Shown here piece after piece: positions 1-7,557 of a stretch of 24,550 bases of DNA (positions within the stretch are counted from its first letter, which is position 1; every line of letters begins with the position of its first letter). This stretch comes from Candidatus Aminicenantes bacterium UBA1061. Lineage in GTDB: Bacteria; Acidobacteriota; Aminicenantia; Aminicenantales; Saccharicenantaceae. The position numbers and the translations under genes are program-made. The notes under the pieces are model-generated. The model saw only the letters and a list, made by a program, of their open reading frames with translations, did not search any database and was not told where the DNA came from. The stretch lies in contig DCDG01000010.1 in NCBI GenBank assembly GCA_002316315.1, forward strand, positions 1-24,550, written 5' to 3'.

Positions 1-18
1 AATGTCACCTTTGGTCAC
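1..18 (-). CDS. Start of a truncated gene downstream of the GspF/PilC gene
   Basis: On the minus strand a GTG codon at 18-16 follows a good ribosome binding site (AAAGGAGA, about 22-29) and opens a frame (M-T-K-G-D-I) that runs off the window edge. It lies 16 bases after the stop of the GspF/PilC gene, so the two are probably one operon. In such operons the next gene is often a pseudopilin or another secretion component, but six codons cannot show that. Confidence 0.35.
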
Positions 19-34
19 AGCTATCTCCTTTTTG

Positions 35-1237
35 TTACCTGGTTATTCTCACTATGTTAAAGATTGGTAGATAAATAGAAAGAATCATTACCGCCGCCAC
101 CAATCCAATAAAGATAATGATTACCGGCTCTATCAGAGAAACCAGGGTTTGTATTCTATCGCGTAAGGCCTCGTCATAAAAGTCGGCTACCTCACCCAGC
201 ATGCCAGGCAAATTAGCCGAACTTTCACCTATCCGGATCATATCCGTGGCCAGAGAAGGAAAGACGCCAGTCTCGCTCAGGGAATCGTAAAGGCTCTGTC
301 CACTGGTCAATTTTTCAGCCACTGTTTCCAGTTTGGAAGCCAGAAAACGGTTAGCTACAGCCTGCCGAGCCACATTTACAGCCGGGATGAGAGAAATTCC
401 GGCTTCGAGCAGTAAGCCAAGCGTACGGCTGTAAAGTGATACAGCTGTTTCCCGGATTAAATAACGAAAAAAAGGAAGATGAAGTTTCAGCCGGTCATTA
501 AAAAGCCGAAATTCTGGGCGGCGTCGCCAGCTGACCAGAGCTCCCACTATAATTGCCACCAGCAGTACCAACCAGAGCAAGTTTCTTTGTAAAAAGGTAG
601 CCAGAGAAATCAAGGCTCTGGTCATGGCTGGAAGTTGAGCACCAAAATCAGCATAAAAGGAAGCAAATCTTGGAAGCACTAAAATGACCAGAATGCCGAT
701 CAGAATTAGCGAAAATATAATCAAAAGGGTTGGATATAGAAGAGCCGATCTGACCCTGGTACGGGTTTGATTGATGACCCGAGCATAGTCGATATAACGT
801 TCGATAGAACCAGGGAGATTACCGCTTCTTTCTCCGGCCAGAAGAGAAGCCGTATAGACTTTGGAAAAAAGATGTTCGTAAGGCGAAAAGGCTTCTGACA
901 ATGTCCTGCCTTTTCTAATTTCTTCCTCTACCTGCCCGACAATTTCTCTCAGATAAGGATTCTCTATTCTTTTTTCCATCAGCTCGAGACTTTTAAGCAC
1001 GGGATAGCCGGCCCGGAGCATGGCCACCAGCTCACGGTTGAATAGAATAAACTCCTGTGACTTGATTTTCCGGCAAGAGGACCTCATATGCCCCAGGCTT
1101 ATTTCTTTGCGGATAGATAATACATACAGCCCTTCGGCTTCTAGACTCTTACGGCATTCTTCAGGTGAAGCAGCCCTGACTGTTTCCCTTATAATTCGCC
1201 CCTCAGGAGTTATAAGACGGCAGTAATATCCAGGCAT
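35..1237 (-). CDS. Type II secretion system F / type IV pilus PilC family inner-membrane protein
   Basis: A 400-residue polytopic inner-membrane platform protein of the GspF/PilC family, which couples the assembly ATPase to pseudopilus or pilus growth. It has the family layout: a short N-terminal domain (about 1-45), then two T2SSF repeats. The first starts around residue 65 (FNRELVAMLRAG) and the second around 265 (SRTLGLLLEAGI). Hydrophobic segments lie at about 165-190 and 220-240, and at the C-terminus (VIIIFIGLVAAVMILSIYLP). The length is normal for the family. The ATG at 1237-1235 is preceded by only a weak GAG-type ribosome site. A plausible sigma-70 promoter lies upstream on the minus strand (-35 at 1297-1292, -10 at 1274-1269). 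Whether it serves secretion or pili cannot be told because the partner genes lie outside the window. Confidence 0.9.
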   Translation of the reverse strand: MPGYYCRLITPEGRIIRETVRAASPEECRKSLEAEGLYVLSIRKEISLGHMRSSCRKIKSQEFILFNRELVAMLRAGYPVLKSLELMEKRIENPYLREIVGQVEEEIRKGRTLSEAFSPYEHLFSKVYTASLLAGERSGNLPGSIERYIDYARVINQTRTRVRSALLYPTLLIIFSLILIGILVILVLPRFASFYADFGAQLPAMTRALISLATFLQRNLLWLVLLVAIIVGALVSWRRRPEFRLFNDRLKLHLPFFRYLIRETAVSLYSRTLGLLLEAGISLIPAVNVARQAVANRFLASKLETVAEKLTSGQSLYDSLSETGVFPSLATDMIRIGESSANLPGMLGEVADFYDEALRDRIQTLVSLIEPVIIIFIGLVAAVMILSIYLPIFNIVRITR

Positions 1238-1268
1238 TTATTTTCTCAAGCTTTGCCTTTCAGTCGTT

Positions 1269-1297
1269 ATCTTAAAATAGCCTCGAATCAATGTCAA
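1269..1297 (-). promoter_or_regulatory. Sigma-70-type promoter of the GspF/PilC gene, inside a palindrome
   Basis: On the minus strand TTGACA (1297-1292) and TAAGAT (1274-1269) are separated by 17 bases, about 32 bases upstream of the ATG at 1237. The -35 box is half of a perfect 14-bp palindrome, ATGTCAATTGACAT (1291-1304), so the site could also bind a dimeric regulator. Read by eye only. Confidence 0.5.
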
Positions 1298-1431
1298 TTG
1301 ACATCTGGTTGTCTCTGGCTTCCTGCCAGTGTTCTGGACCGGCCTGAAAACCAGGCCAGTAAAACCGGCTGGTCGAATTGGACACTGTTATTAAGAAAAA
1401 CTCACCTAATCCATACACAAAAAGAGAGGTT

Positions 1432-1448
1432 TTAGAACTAAGTTCTAA
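1432..1448. repeat. Perfect 8+1+8 palindrome, candidate operator
   Basis: TTAGAACT-A-AGTTCTAA is a perfect inverted repeat with a one-base centre. It is followed at once by a second inverted repeat with arms GAGAAAA and TTTTCTC (1449-1469), which ends 9 bases before the TTGACA box of the XRE gene. The position just upstream of a helix-turn-helix gene promoter fits an autoregulatory operator. A terminator role is less likely because there is no T-run in a useful place. Confidence 0.4.
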
Positions 1449-1478
1449 GAGAAAAATTTAAATTTTCTCAAAAAAGGG

Positions 1479-1512
1479 TTGACAAATGTCATAATGTATA
1501 TTAAATTGTCAA
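1479..1512 (+). promoter_or_regulatory. Promoter of the XRE gene, framed by inverted repeats
   Basis: TTGACA (1479-1484) and TAAATT (1502-1507) are spaced by 17 bases. TTGACAA (1479-1485) and TTGTCAA (1506-1512) are an exact inverted repeat with a 20-base spacer covering both promoter boxes, and TGACA-AA-TGTCA (1480-1491) is a smaller palindrome inside it. This layout suits repression by a dimeric regulator, perhaps the product of the gene itself. That is inference. Confidence 0.5.
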
Positions 1513-1542
1513 CCAGAGGAGGCATTGATTAAGGAAGAATCT

Positions 1543-2793
1543 ATGGGACCGCCCGGTGACAGGTTAAAGGTGGACGCAACCTTCCCGTTAAGGTTGAGAG
1601 CAGCCCGTTTGAAGGCCGGCCTTAGTCTCGAGGACCTGGCCCAGAAGCTCGGAGGAATGGTCAGCCGTCAGGCCATTGCCAAATATGAGAAAGGCCTGGC
1701 TACTCCTTCTGCTGAAGTCCTTGAACATCTCCACCAGGTCCTCGAGATCCCGCCTCCACCTGGTGAGGGCACCCCCTTAAATTCTTTCGTAGAAAATTTT
1801 AAAGCTAATAATCTATTAAGTTATGCTTCCAGGCCTGACCACTTCTTAAATAAACCTGTTACCAGCAGCCTGCCTGTTGAAGATAAACAGTTAACCTGGC
1901 AGAAACCAACTCGCCTTTATTTTTGCCTCAATAGCCAGGGCCTTCAGCAGGAAAAAATTAAGAAAAAAAAAGAATCATTTATCTTCCGCTGCGGCTTGAG
2001 GCTAAGTTCGAAACAACTAACTGCTTTAAGAGTCCAGATTATAGAAAAGATGGAAAAATACCTTTGGCTGGAGTCACTGCTTAAGGCAGAACTCAAATTC
2101 AGAGTCAGATTGAGCAGGTCTTCGATTACTAATTCTGATCAAGCTGAAGAGACTTCACAGGAATTGCGCCAGTTTTGGGATCTGGGTACAGGCCCGGTGA
2201 TCAATATTCTGACTTTTCTTGAGGACAGAGGAATAAAAATTTTTAAGTTTCCTGGGCCTGAAGATTTCGAAAGTTGCTCTGGTTTCTATCTTGATTCCCC
2301 TTTTATCGCCGTGAATGCAACCCTGCCCGTTGACCGCCTGAGATTTAAAACCTCAACTGAACTGGCTCAGATCTTATTTGGTTTTTCTGAAGACCCCGAT
2401 CAGCTAAAACTCTACAACCGCTGGGCCGCAGCTTTTCTGATGCCGGCCCAGAAACTGGAAGAATATTTCTTGCCCGCTGGCAGGAAAATTGCCCTGAGTG
2501 AGCTGGCCGAAATAAAATTGCGTTATGGAATTTCGCTGCAGGCCATTATGTACCGGGCTTTTGATCTTTGCCTGATTACCGAGAGGCGTTTAAGAGCCTT
2601 CAGAGAATTGCTCAATCAAAAGGGCTGGCTGACCAGGGAACCAGTCGCTTACCGGGGCGAAGAGTACCCGCAACGGTTTAAAAGGCTAATCCACTATGCG
2701 GTCGCCTCAGAAATTCTTGACCTCAAAACAGCCGCCGCTCTGGCTGACACTACGCCAGAAGACCTGAGCCGAGAGATTGGAGATATTTTTTAA
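1543..2793 (+). CDS. XRE-family regulator fused to a degenerate ImmA/IrrE-like domain
   Basis: The protein has about 416 residues. Residues ~13-65 are a Cro/cI helix-turn-helix (LRAARLKAGLSLEDLAQKLG, then SRQAIAKYEKG). The C-terminal half looks like the ImmA/IrrE (COG2856) metallopeptidase domain: SGFYLDSPFIAVNATLP, then RFKTSTELAQILFGFSEDP, then NRWAAAFLMP. Family members carry HExxH where this protein has TELAQ: Thr (codon 2356-2358) and Gln (2368-2370) replace both zinc-binding histidines while Glu is kept, so it is probably not a protease. Known members cleave repressors or act as sensors with their HTH; this one may only sense or bind. ATG 1543 has AAGGA at 1531-1535. A TTG at 1525 close to AGAGGAGG (1515-1522) is the alternative start. 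Confidence 0.82.
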   Translation: MGPPGDRLKVDATFPLRLRAARLKAGLSLEDLAQKLGGMVSRQAIAKYEKGLATPSAEVLEHLHQVLEIPPPPGEGTPLNSFVENFKANNLLSYASRPDHFLNKPVTSSLPVEDKQLTWQKPTRLYFCLNSQGLQQEKIKKKKESFIFRCGLRLSSKQLTALRVQIIEKMEKYLWLESLLKAELKFRVRLSRSSITNSDQAEETSQELRQFWDLGTGPVINILTFLEDRGIKIFKFPGPEDFESCSGFYLDSPFIAVNATLPVDRLRFKTSTELAQILFGFSEDPDQLKLYNRWAAAFLMPAQKLEEYFLPAGRKIALSELAEIKLRYGISLQAIMYRAFDLCLITERRLRAFRELLNQKGWLTREPVAYRGEEYPQRFKRLIHYAVASEILDLKTAAALADTTPEDLSREIGDIF

Positions 2794-2887
2794 CCCGGCT
2801 GGCTTCCTTATTATCCTGCCCGCCAGGTTAAGGAGAAGCTGCGGATGGGTTTTATTTTGAAGATTCCGCCTTAAAAAAGATAGCTAG

Positions 2888-2920
2888 AACAGGGGAACAG
2901 GGGCAAATTAACTTAATTTG
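2888..2920. repeat. REP-like palindromic remnant
   Basis: CAAATTAA-C-TTAATTTG (2904-2920) is a perfect 8+1+8 palindrome. The left side is preceded by the tandem ACAGGGGA/ACAGGGGC. The combination of GGGGAACAGGGG with a CAAATTAA palindrome resembles dispersed REP-type elements I remember from genomes with REP-associated tyrosine transposases. The matching GC-rich right arm (CCCCTGTTCCCC) is missing or decayed here. It sits between the XRE gene and the ribosome site of the next gene, so an operator role is possible instead. Confidence 0.35.
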
Positions 2921-2950
2921 TCGGGTCCTTTTAAAGAAGAGGAGATTGTT

Positions 2951-4006
2951 ATGTCAAAACTCATTGATTCTTATCTTTTAGAAATGGAAATTGGCCAGCC
3001 CCAGACAGACGGCGAGGTAACTGTTTTTCCCCTTAAATCTAAGAAAAATCCCGGTCCTGAGTATATAACGCTAACCGAAGCTCTAAGAAGCGGTCAGTTA
3101 ACGGTCATTGAAATCAGTGAAAGTGGCTCTGTTCCCGAGTTAAAGGCGGCGAACCAAGGGGAAAAGGCTGTCCTGATGCTTGATGGCGAAGAGCTGGTTG
3201 GAGCCAGGCAAAACAGAGTTCTTAATACAACTATCTGGGTTGCACCAGGAGCAAGTTTACTAATTCCTGTTAGCTGTGTCGAAAGAAACCGCTGGGCAGG
3301 TCTTCATCGGCCAATGGAGAAATCTGACAATTTAATGGCCCATTCTATGAGGCTAAAAAAGGTTCAAAGTGTCAATAAGAATTTAGAAAAAAGGGCTGGC
3401 TTCAGAAGTGACCAGCATGAGGTCTGGCTGGAAGTGGAAAGAGCTTCTTGTTTGCTTAACGTGAATTCACCTACTGCCGCCTTGAAAGATATTTATGAGG
3501 GGCAAAAAACTGAGCTGGAAAAATATTTAAAGGCTTTTCATCTTATCCCCGGCCAGAATGGCTTGCTGGTATTTTTTGCCGGAGAACCCATGGGCTGCGA
3601 TTTTCTTTCCAGAGAAAAAGCCTTTGGCCATTTGTTTCAAAAGCTGCTTAAAAGTTACCTTCTGGAAGTTATAATCGCCGAGCAGAATAAAAAAAACACC
3701 CGGCAGAAAGGAAAGGGGGAAGACCATCAACTTAAAAAGCCTGCCATCAGGACGACAACTACTCCCGGAATCAAGAAGGCCAGAAACTTCCTGTCCAAAG
3801 CGGCTCAATCGGATGAAAAAAGATATAAAGCCATCGGTTCAGGGATGTCATGCCGTTATCATCATAAGGATTTAGCCGGGGCCTCTCTGGAAATAGATAA
3901 TTCCATTCCTCATTTCGTTTTTTTGGCCGCAGAGAAAGGTTCCCTGCCGGGAAATTATCGGGGCAGAGAAAGCTTCCTTTTCAGGGAAGGAGATAATCTT
4001 GAATAG
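2951..4006 (+). CDS. ARPP-1 (DUF6569)-like protein
   Basis: The protein has 351 residues. Its most recognisable stretch is LMLDGEELVGARQNRVLNTT (about 76-95), followed by PGASLLIPVSCVERNRW and later LIPGQNGLLVFFAGEPMGCD. This matches the ARPP-1 family as I remember it: a domain named for association with ADP-ribosylglycohydrolase and rhodanese-phosphatase proteins and proposed to work in ADP-ribose or NAD-linked conflict systems. Its biochemical role is unknown to me. The family segment seems to be interrupted after about residue 245 by a Lys/Gln-rich linker before a C-terminal part ending in HFVFLAAEKG. No signal peptide or membrane segment is seen. ATG 2951 has an excellent site (AGAGGAGA, 2938-2945); the upstream TTG at 2918 lies inside a palindrome and is less likely. 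The gene is 157 bases after the XRE gene, same strand. Confidence 0.7.
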   Translation: MSKLIDSYLLEMEIGQPQTDGEVTVFPLKSKKNPGPEYITLTEALRSGQLTVIEISESGSVPELKAANQGEKAVLMLDGEELVGARQNRVLNTTIWVAPGASLLIPVSCVERNRWAGLHRPMEKSDNLMAHSMRLKKVQSVNKNLEKRAGFRSDQHEVWLEVERASCLLNVNSPTAALKDIYEGQKTELEKYLKAFHLIPGQNGLLVFFAGEPMGCDFLSREKAFGHLFQKLLKSYLLEVIIAEQNKKNTRQKGKGEDHQLKKPAIRTTTTPGIKKARNFLSKAAQSDEKRYKAIGSGMSCRYHHKDLAGASLEIDNSIPHFVFLAAEKGSLPGNYRGRESFLFREGDNLE

Positions 4007-4025
4007 AAGCTCAAAAAACTGGTCT

Positions 4026-4099
4026 GATTTAAGTGGCGGCCAGGAAAAGGCTGGCAAGGCGCCAGACTTTTCCTGCCTTGATGGGCCATCGCTTAAATC
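4026..4099. repeat. Long imperfect inverted repeat (hairpin)
   Basis: The arms pair in blocks: GATTTAAG (4026-4033) with CTTAAATC (4092-4099), TGGC (4034-4037) with GCCA (4085-4088), CAGGAAAAG (4041-4049) with CTTTTCCTG (4067-4075), and CTGGC (4051-4055) with GCCAG (4061-4065). The loop is AAGGC. That is 26 base pairs with a bulge, an internal loop and one G-A mismatch. There is no T-run after it, so it is not a standard terminator. It could be a small palindromic repeat element, a processed 3' end of the ARPP-1 transcript, or a small structured RNA. I see no second copy in the window. Confidence 0.6.
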
Positions 4100-4302
4100 A
4101 TTTCCTGCCTATGAACAGGCGCAAACTGCTTATTCTCTCTTTTACCTTATTAGTCTCAACCGGTTTTTTTATAACAGCAGGTACCAGTTAAAAAGAAGGA
4201 TATTCTTCATAAATTAAAATATATCTGCCGGAAGAAATAATATCAGGTTTTTTCTTCAGCCTTTTTGTAAATATGAATCTAATAAAACAGGTGGGGAAGG
4301 GG

Positions 4303-4331
4303 TTGACAAAAACAGCTTTTAGTCATATCTA
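4303..4331 (+). promoter_or_regulatory. Putative promoter of the small secreted protein gene
   Basis: TTGACA (4303-4308) is a perfect -35 box. At 17-base spacing the -10 is only TATCTA (4326-4331). A perfect TATAAT (4337-4342) overlaps the ATG and is too far away (28 bases). If TATCTA is used, transcription would start at or next to the ATG at 4341, which fits the lack of a ribosome site: a possible leaderless mRNA. Confidence 0.4.
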
Positions 4332-4340
4332 GGTAATATA

Positions 4341-4646
4341 ATGAAGGGAAGAAGGCTAAAAGTCATTTCCGCCCTGGTTGTCTTTCTGTTATTTATTCTT
4401 TTAAACGGGTTAGTTTATGCCCAGGAAGTAAAAAAACAAGAAAAACCAGTCATAGAGCCTCAAACTACACCTGCCCAGACCCCACCCCAGGATGTTCAGA
4501 AACCCAGACTCGACTATATGAGCACATTTCTCTCACGTGATACGACACCTCTTGGCCTGAAGGAAGATCAGGAGATCCGGCAAATTTTGAAGCAATCACG
4601 GGCCAAATGGATGGTTCGAGCTGGCTTTAGATCTATTCTAAACTAA
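4341..4646 (+). CDS. Small secreted proline-rich protein of unknown function
   Basis: The protein has 101 residues. Residues 1-27 are a classical signal peptide: a basic start (MKGRRLK), a hydrophobic core (VVFLLFILLNGLV) and a likely cleavage site YAQ. The mature part begins with a Lys/Glu/Pro/Gln-rich unstructured linker (about 28-55), then a short charged helical segment with RDTTPLGLKEDQEIRQILKQ. I recognise no domain. It lies 61 bases before the histidine kinase, which has its own promoter, so co-regulation is possible but not shown. No clear ribosome site precedes the ATG. A role as a periplasmic partner of the PDZ sensor is only a guess from adjacency. Confidence 0.65.
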   Translation: MKGRRLKVISALVVFLLFILLNGLVYAQEVKKQEKPVIEPQTTPAQTPPQDVQKPRLDYMSTFLSRDTTPLGLKEDQEIRQILKQSRAKWMVRAGFRSILN

Positions 4647-4660
4647 TTTTTTTTGACTTC

Positions 4661-4689
4661 TTGATTCATTTTTTTGGATTCGTTATATT
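4661..4689 (+). promoter_or_regulatory. Promoter of the histidine kinase operon
   Basis: TTGATT (4661-4666) and TATATT (4684-4689) are separated by exactly 17 bases. The start of transcription would fall near 4696, giving a leader of about 12 bases before ATG 4708, which has no visible ribosome site. Confidence 0.5.
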
Positions 4690-4707
4690 ATATAAGACAG
4701 CGGATTC

Positions 4708-7557
4708 ATGAAGCGACCGTTTGGTTTTTATCTCGTTCTGTTCAGTGTCATAATACTGACTGTTCTGGGTTTTATTAACATTTCTCGAAAACTTGCCTGG
4801 AAAGAACCATATGATGGCGTTATCTGGATAGACGGACCCAACGGCCTGATCGCTCAGAAAGTAGCTGAGAACAGCCCGGCCTATCTTTCAGGTATTAAGC
4901 CTGGCGATATTCTTTTTTCTATAAACAACACTCCTATCAGAAATCGGATTGAATACGTTAAAATGCTCTGGGTACTGGACCACCTGGAGCAAAAGGCACT
5001 TTATCAAATAGGAAGAGAGGGAACAATACTGGCCCCCTCATTTTATTTAGAAAAAAAGGGAGTAAGCTCTACCTATGTCTATCTGATGTTACTGGGATTA
5101 ACCACCCTAGCTATTAGTTTGATTGTTTTTATCAACTCAAGAAGGCGCTTTTCTGGCCCTTACCTATTTTTTTATTTAGTGCTGTTATCTCTTTATTCGT
5201 TTTATGTTTTTTCTCCGACGGGCCAGATGGACTTACTTGATCAAATATTTTTCTGGCTGGATAAATTGGCTATTATTGCCTTCCCTCCTCTTCTCTTAAA
5301 TTTCTTTTTTATTTTCCCACAGAAAAAGAGGATTATAGAGCACCCGCGGGTTCTGGCTCTGCTTTATCTCCCTGGCCTTTTTTTGCTTTTATTAAATATC
5401 AGTCTGATAGTCATTTTTCAGGCAGAATTGAGTGATGCCCAGATCTTAAACTATCAGAGAATTCTGGAAAAAGGTGAATTAGTCCATCTAGCTGCCTATA
5501 GTCTGATCGCCCTGCTCATGATAATTTATGATGCTGTCACCACCAGGAATCTTTATATCAAAAATCAGCTCAAGTGGATTACCGGCGGCCTGGGGCTGGG
5601 CATGCTGCCTTTTTCTGTTTTTTATATAATTCCTTTTTTGCGCAACGCCACGCCATCATCTACGGGGCAATTTAGCGTTCTCTTTCAAATTTTTGTCCCG
5701 GTCACACTGGCTTATTCAATTTCCCGTTACCGGTTAATGGACTTCGAAGTCCTGGTGAAAAAGGGCGTTACTCTGATTATTTCTTTTGCTCTGATTGCTC
5801 TGGTTTATTTTCTGGTTAGTTCTCAAACAGAGTTATTTTCCGAGAACAGATTAAATGCCATTTTACTCGGTTTGTTGGCCATTATCCTCGGTGCAACTCT
5901 GTTTACCCCACTGTCAGAGATGGTTCAAACTCTGGTCGACCGGGTTATCTACAGGCGAAGTTATGAATACCGGCGGACTTTGCTTCTTATTTCCAGCCAG
6001 TTAAACCGGGAAAGAGATCTTAATCGTCTGGCCAGCTATCTGGTAGAGACTATATCGAAAGCTCTTTCCCTGAAAAATTTAAGCCTTTTCCTGTCGCGTG
6101 AAGAACAACCAGATGAATTCTATCTCCTCCGCTCGGCCGGCGAACCCCAGGTGACCATGCCTGTGGCCAGGTTAAATTTAGCCGAGAGGCAAGAGTTGCA
6201 AAAGGCAGAGTTTATCTCCTTCATACCTGGAAGTGAATCGCCTTTATCAGCCGATATCTTTAATCCACTCAAGGACAAGGGGTTTAATAATATCCTGCCG
6301 CTTAAGCTGGAAAACAGAATACTTGGATTCTTAGCTCTTGGAGATAAGATTGATGGTTCCTATCTTTCTGGCGAAGACAGGGAACTTCTGCGGACCATCT
6401 CACCTTCGGTCACCCTGGCCCTGGAAAATGCCTATCTCTATAACCAGGAGATCATCCGCTCACATGAACTTCAGCGACTTAAAGAATACAGTGATAATAT
6501 TATTGAGAGTCTGACAGTGGGCGTGGCCGTAATCGATGAGAGTGGCCTGGTTACCGGCTGGAACCGTGTCCTGGAACAGCAATTTGGCCTGAGCCGTGCT
6601 CGAGCTTTAAACCGCCATCTGTCTGAAGTTATTGGTCTTGAAAATTTCCGTGCTATTTTCCCTCCAGATACCCAGACCGAATACCATCTGTTGAGCGAGA
6701 TTATTCTAACCAATGGACAGGGCGAGAAAAAAATCTTTGATGTAGCCAGAACACCTCTGCTGGATAACCATCTTCAGGCCTACGGAACTATTATCGTCTT
6801 TGAAGATGTGACTGAGAAAATCAGGCTCCAGCAACAAATGGTGACCTCTGAAAAACTGGCTTCTATTGGTCTGCTCTCGGCCGGAGTGGCCCATGAGATA
6901 AACACTCCTTTGACGGGTATATCCAGCTATGTTCAGATACTGCAGAAAAAGCTGACCGAGGCTAATTATCTTCAGGTTCTTAAGAAAATAGAGGACCAAA
7001 CCGACCGTGTAAGCCGGATAGTCAAAAACCTGTTGAGTTTTGCCCGTAATCCGGCTGATCAGGCTTTTCACCGGATTGACCTGAAAGAGAGCCTGGAAGA
7101 AATTATTTCTCTCATTGACTACCGGCTAAAAAGTCTTAACATTGACCTCTCTCCTGACCTAAGGCCAGTAATTATTTATGCCCAGAGAGAAAGGCTCCAA
7201 CAAGTTTTTATTAATATCATCCTTAATGCTCTGGATGCTATGCCTGGCGGAGGCCAGTTGACCATTCAGACCAGGCAGCAGGAGACACAGGCTATCATCA
7301 AAATAACAGACACCGGTCCAGGGATCAAACCTGAACACCTGCCAAGGATTTTTGACCCGTTTTTTACCACCAAAGGAATAGGTAAGGGAACCGGTTTGGG
7401 GCTTTCCATCAGCTTTGCTATTATAAAAGAACATGAGGGGCAGATCCTGGTTGACAGCCAGGTCGGTCAGGGAACAACCTTTACCATTATTTTACCGGTT
7501 AATCTGTCCGAAAAAAACTTAAGGCAATCTCGCCCGGGAGGAATCAGTCATGAATGA
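4708..7557 (+). CDS. PDZ-containing multi-TM sensor histidine kinase (GAF-PAS-HisKA-HATPase)
   Basis: A 949-residue membrane sensor kinase. Order of parts: TM helix 7-25; PDZ-like domain about 32-105 (NGLIAQKVAENSPAYLSGIKPGD); some eight to nine further TM segments between about 125 and 400; a linker helix; a GAF-like domain about 430-575; a PAS domain about 590-705 (ESLTVGVAVIDESGLVTGWN); a HisKA domain with the phosphoacceptor His729 in AGVAHEINTPLTG; and an HATPase with N box NIILNALDAMPGG and G boxes DTGPGIKP and KGTGLGLSIS. All catalytic boxes look intact. The PDZ lies after a single N-terminal helix and so probably faces the periplasm, where it could sense misfolded or C-terminal peptides. 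The stop overlaps the start of the NtrC-type regulator by 8 bases, so the two form a pair. Confidence 0.92.
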   Translation: MKRPFGFYLVLFSVIILTVLGFINISRKLAWKEPYDGVIWIDGPNGLIAQKVAENSPAYLSGIKPGDILFSINNTPIRNRIEYVKMLWVLDHLEQKALYQIGREGTILAPSFYLEKKGVSSTYVYLMLLGLTTLAISLIVFINSRRRFSGPYLFFYLVLLSLYSFYVFSPTGQMDLLDQIFFWLDKLAIIAFPPLLLNFFFIFPQKKRIIEHPRVLALLYLPGLFLLLLNISLIVIFQAELSDAQILNYQRILEKGELVHLAAYSLIALLMIIYDAVTTRNLYIKNQLKWITGGLGLGMLPFSVFYIIPFLRNATPSSTGQFSVLFQIFVPVTLAYSISRYRLMDFEVLVKKGVTLIISFALIALVYFLVSSQTELFSENRLNAILLGLLAIILGATLFTPLSEMVQTLVDRVIYRRSYEYRRTLLLISSQLNRERDLNRLASYLVETISKALSLKNLSLFLSREEQPDEFYLLRSAGEPQVTMPVARLNLAERQELQKAEFISFIPGSESPLSADIFNPLKDKGFNNILPLKLENRILGFLALGDKIDGSYLSGEDRELLRTISPSVTLALENAYLYNQEIIRSHELQRLKEYSDNIIESLTVGVAVIDESGLVTGWNRVLEQQFGLSRARALNRHLSEVIGLENFRAIFPPDTQTEYHLLSEIILTNGQGEKKIFDVARTPLLDNHLQAYGTIIVFEDVTEKIRLQQQMVTSEKLASIGLLSAGVAHEINTPLTGISSYVQILQKKLTEANYLQVLKKIEDQTDRVSRIVKNLLSFARNPADQAFHRIDLKESLEEIISLIDYRLKSLNIDLSPDLRPVIIYAQRERLQQVFINIILNALDAMPGGGQLTIQTRQQETQAIIKITDTGPGIKPEHLPRIFDPFFTTKGIGKGTGLGLSISFAIIKEHEGQILVDSQVGQGTTFTIILPVNLSEKNLRQSRPGGISHE

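Larger units (their letters stand above)
4007..4340. other. 334-base intergenic stretch without a convincing gene
   Basis: It holds a 74-nt imperfect hairpin (4026-4099) and, at its right end, a TTGACA box (4303-4308) in front of the next gene. A 72-codon TTG-started frame (3999-4217) crosses the hairpin and is not convincing. The 4100-4300 part is AT-rich with no structure that I can name. Confidence 0.6.

Noticed and set aside
1253..1435. 60-codon frame on the plus strand between the divergent genes
   Set aside because: It covers the promoter of the GspF/PilC gene and the palindromes, lacks a ribosome site, and its composition is not protein-like.
3999..4217. 72-codon frame starting with TTG just inside the ARPP-1 end, with a ribosome site ahead
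   Set aside because: It runs through the 74-nt hairpin, has no recognisable domain and a low-complexity ending; more likely chance than a gene, though coupling cannot be excluded.
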